Under the pieces are notes generated by a model. The model was given only the letters and a program-made list of their open reading frames with translations. It was not told where the DNA came from and did no database searches. Positions 63,312 to 64,000 of a stretch of 64,000 nt of DNA are shown here, piece after piece. The DNA lies in NCBI GenBank assembly GCA_032251435.1, contig JAVVEH010000011.1, positions 31,550-95,549 of the forward strand. Direction: 5' to 3'. Positions within the stretch are counted from its first letter, which is position 1, and each line of letters opens with the position of its first letter. The translations under genes and the position numbers were made by a program. The stretch comes from JAVVEH01 sp032251435. GTDB lineage: Bacteria > Verrucomicrobiota > Lentisphaeria > Oligosphaerales > MVZH01.

Positions 63312-63968
63312 GTGTTTTTAACGAAGAAAAAAGCCTGCTGGTTGTTATCGTGCCTGGTGACCGTGGCATGTATGATACTGCCCTCATTCGCCACCGAGCC
63401 AAATATTCAGGCGTCGAGTGACAAACCGGGCAAGCGGATAAATGTGAATGGTCTCCGGTTACAGCCATTTGTCAACCTGTCCGGAACCTATGATTCGAAT
63501 GTGACTTTAGACAGCGGCGAAGTCAGCGACTACCTCACCGAAACGCTATTCGGCGTGAATATCGCCCGTGAAAGCGAGCGTTTGTCGCTAGAGGGTCAGG
63601 TGTGGGGGAACGTTATCCGCTATGACGATCTTAAGGACAGGGAGAGCGATGGCTACGGGGAATATTTCGGCATCGCTTATCAGCCCGCCGACAAAGTGGA
63701 GTTGACCTTAAACCAAAAATATGCCCATCTGACTGATTTCGAGTATGACCTGCTGTACACCGGCACCGGGTTGGTCAGCCCTCTGGATAAAACCGAACGG
63801 TATGAGAGGGATATTTTTTCAATTGACGGGGGCATCGAGGCGCCTGTCAGTGACAAAATGGATCTAACACTGGCTTACGCCTATGGGTTTGTTGACTATG
63901 AACGAGACACGTCGTTTGACAGCTCCGAGCATATTCCGTCACTGGAACTAGTACAATGTAAAATTTAA
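63312..63968 (+). CDS. outer-membrane beta-barrel protein, probably frameshifted
   Basis: Starts at GTG 63312 with AAAGGGA upstream. A signal peptide (MFLTKKKACWLLSCLVTVACMI) is followed by alternating hydrophobic strands (FVNLSGTYDSNVTLDSG, LTETLFGVNIARESERLSLEGQVWGNVIRY) typical of exopolysaccharide outer-membrane barrels. The frame stops after 218 residues (LELVQCKI then TAA), but reading the +2 frame from 63951 continues sensibly with YNVKFKDADKDV before another stop. The gene therefore seems broken by one or two single-base shifts, real or due to sequence error. The window ends shortly after. Confidence 0.7.
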   Translation: MFLTKKKACWLLSCLVTVACMILPSFATEPNIQASSDKPGKRINVNGLRLQPFVNLSGTYDSNVTLDSGEVSDYLTETLFGVNIARESERLSLEGQVWGNVIRYDDLKDRESDGYGEYFGIAYQPADKVELTLNQKYAHLTDFEYDLLYTGTGLVSPLDKTERYERDIFSIDGGIEAPVSDKMDLTLAYAYGFVDYERDTSFDSSEHIPSLELVQCKI

Positions 63969-64000
63969 AGATGCGGATAAAGATGTTTAAGTTTCGTCCT

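Overview
This window is a GC-rich bacterial chromosome segment, probably from an anaerobic or microaerobic member of the PVC superphylum (Lentisphaerota/Kiritimatiellota/Verrucomicrobiota side). Evidence for this is a 1582-residue autotransporter-type repeat protein ending in a PEP-CTERM sorting signal, a type II pseudopilin with the FTLIELLV signature, an AraC/XylR-type regulator, a secreted PDZ/PA14 protein, a Rex redox regulator beside NIF-type Fe-S assembly genes, and many intergenic hairpin repeats. The placement is inference from gene content; there is no rRNA gene in the window.

Layout. 1-4650: a TPR gene, a secreted protein with the complete catalytic signature of a eukaryotic-type protein-arginine deiminase, and a companion secreted protein. 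4773-7110: remains of a second copy of that locus, broken by a complete IS1634-like element (4846-6570), followed by a degraded IS21 element with a striking iteron array. 7313-15202: a parvulin isomerase, a ferric-type ABC permease, a one-gene XamI-like restriction-modification fusion and the helicase HrpB. 15443-31154: housekeeping and cell-envelope genes (DEDDh exonuclease, DUF4197 lipoprotein, divergent PlsC, fumarase alpha subunit, Ycf46-like AAA+ ATPase, MreC, EF-hand membrane protein, Sel1 protein), a tRNA-Gly array containing a 100-N assembly gap, nifU-nifS and purE. 31475-35551: rex, a uroporphyrinogen-decarboxylase-like protein with a homocysteine methyltransferase, and an AraC/XylR regulator. 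35699-45940: pseudopilin, giant PEP-CTERM repeat protein, HEAT-like protein and PDZ/PA14 protein. 46378-62352: tRNA-Ser, a phospholipase D lipoprotein, a FtsX permease, frr, an oxidoreductase, hisF, rpoZ-rnd-lon, and a moxR/DUF58/BatA operon. 62556-end: polysaccharide export protein and an outer-membrane barrel-like protein cut short by a frameshift.

Most interesting points. (1) The pseudopilin reading frame carries three nested, in-frame copies of its signal motif separated by 318 and 96 bp. This looks like repeated insertion of a frame-preserving element into the prepilin signal sequence. (2) A eukaryotic-type arginine deiminase occurs in a bacterium, with an extra beta-rich insertion between the catalytic His/Asp and Cys. 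(3) Several duplications or decayed copies sit next to mobile or tRNA loci: the arginine-deiminase locus, a tRNA-Ser 3' end and the tRNA-Gly array. (4) A 22-bp-spaced direct-repeat operator lies between the AraC/XylR gene and the pseudopilin gene.
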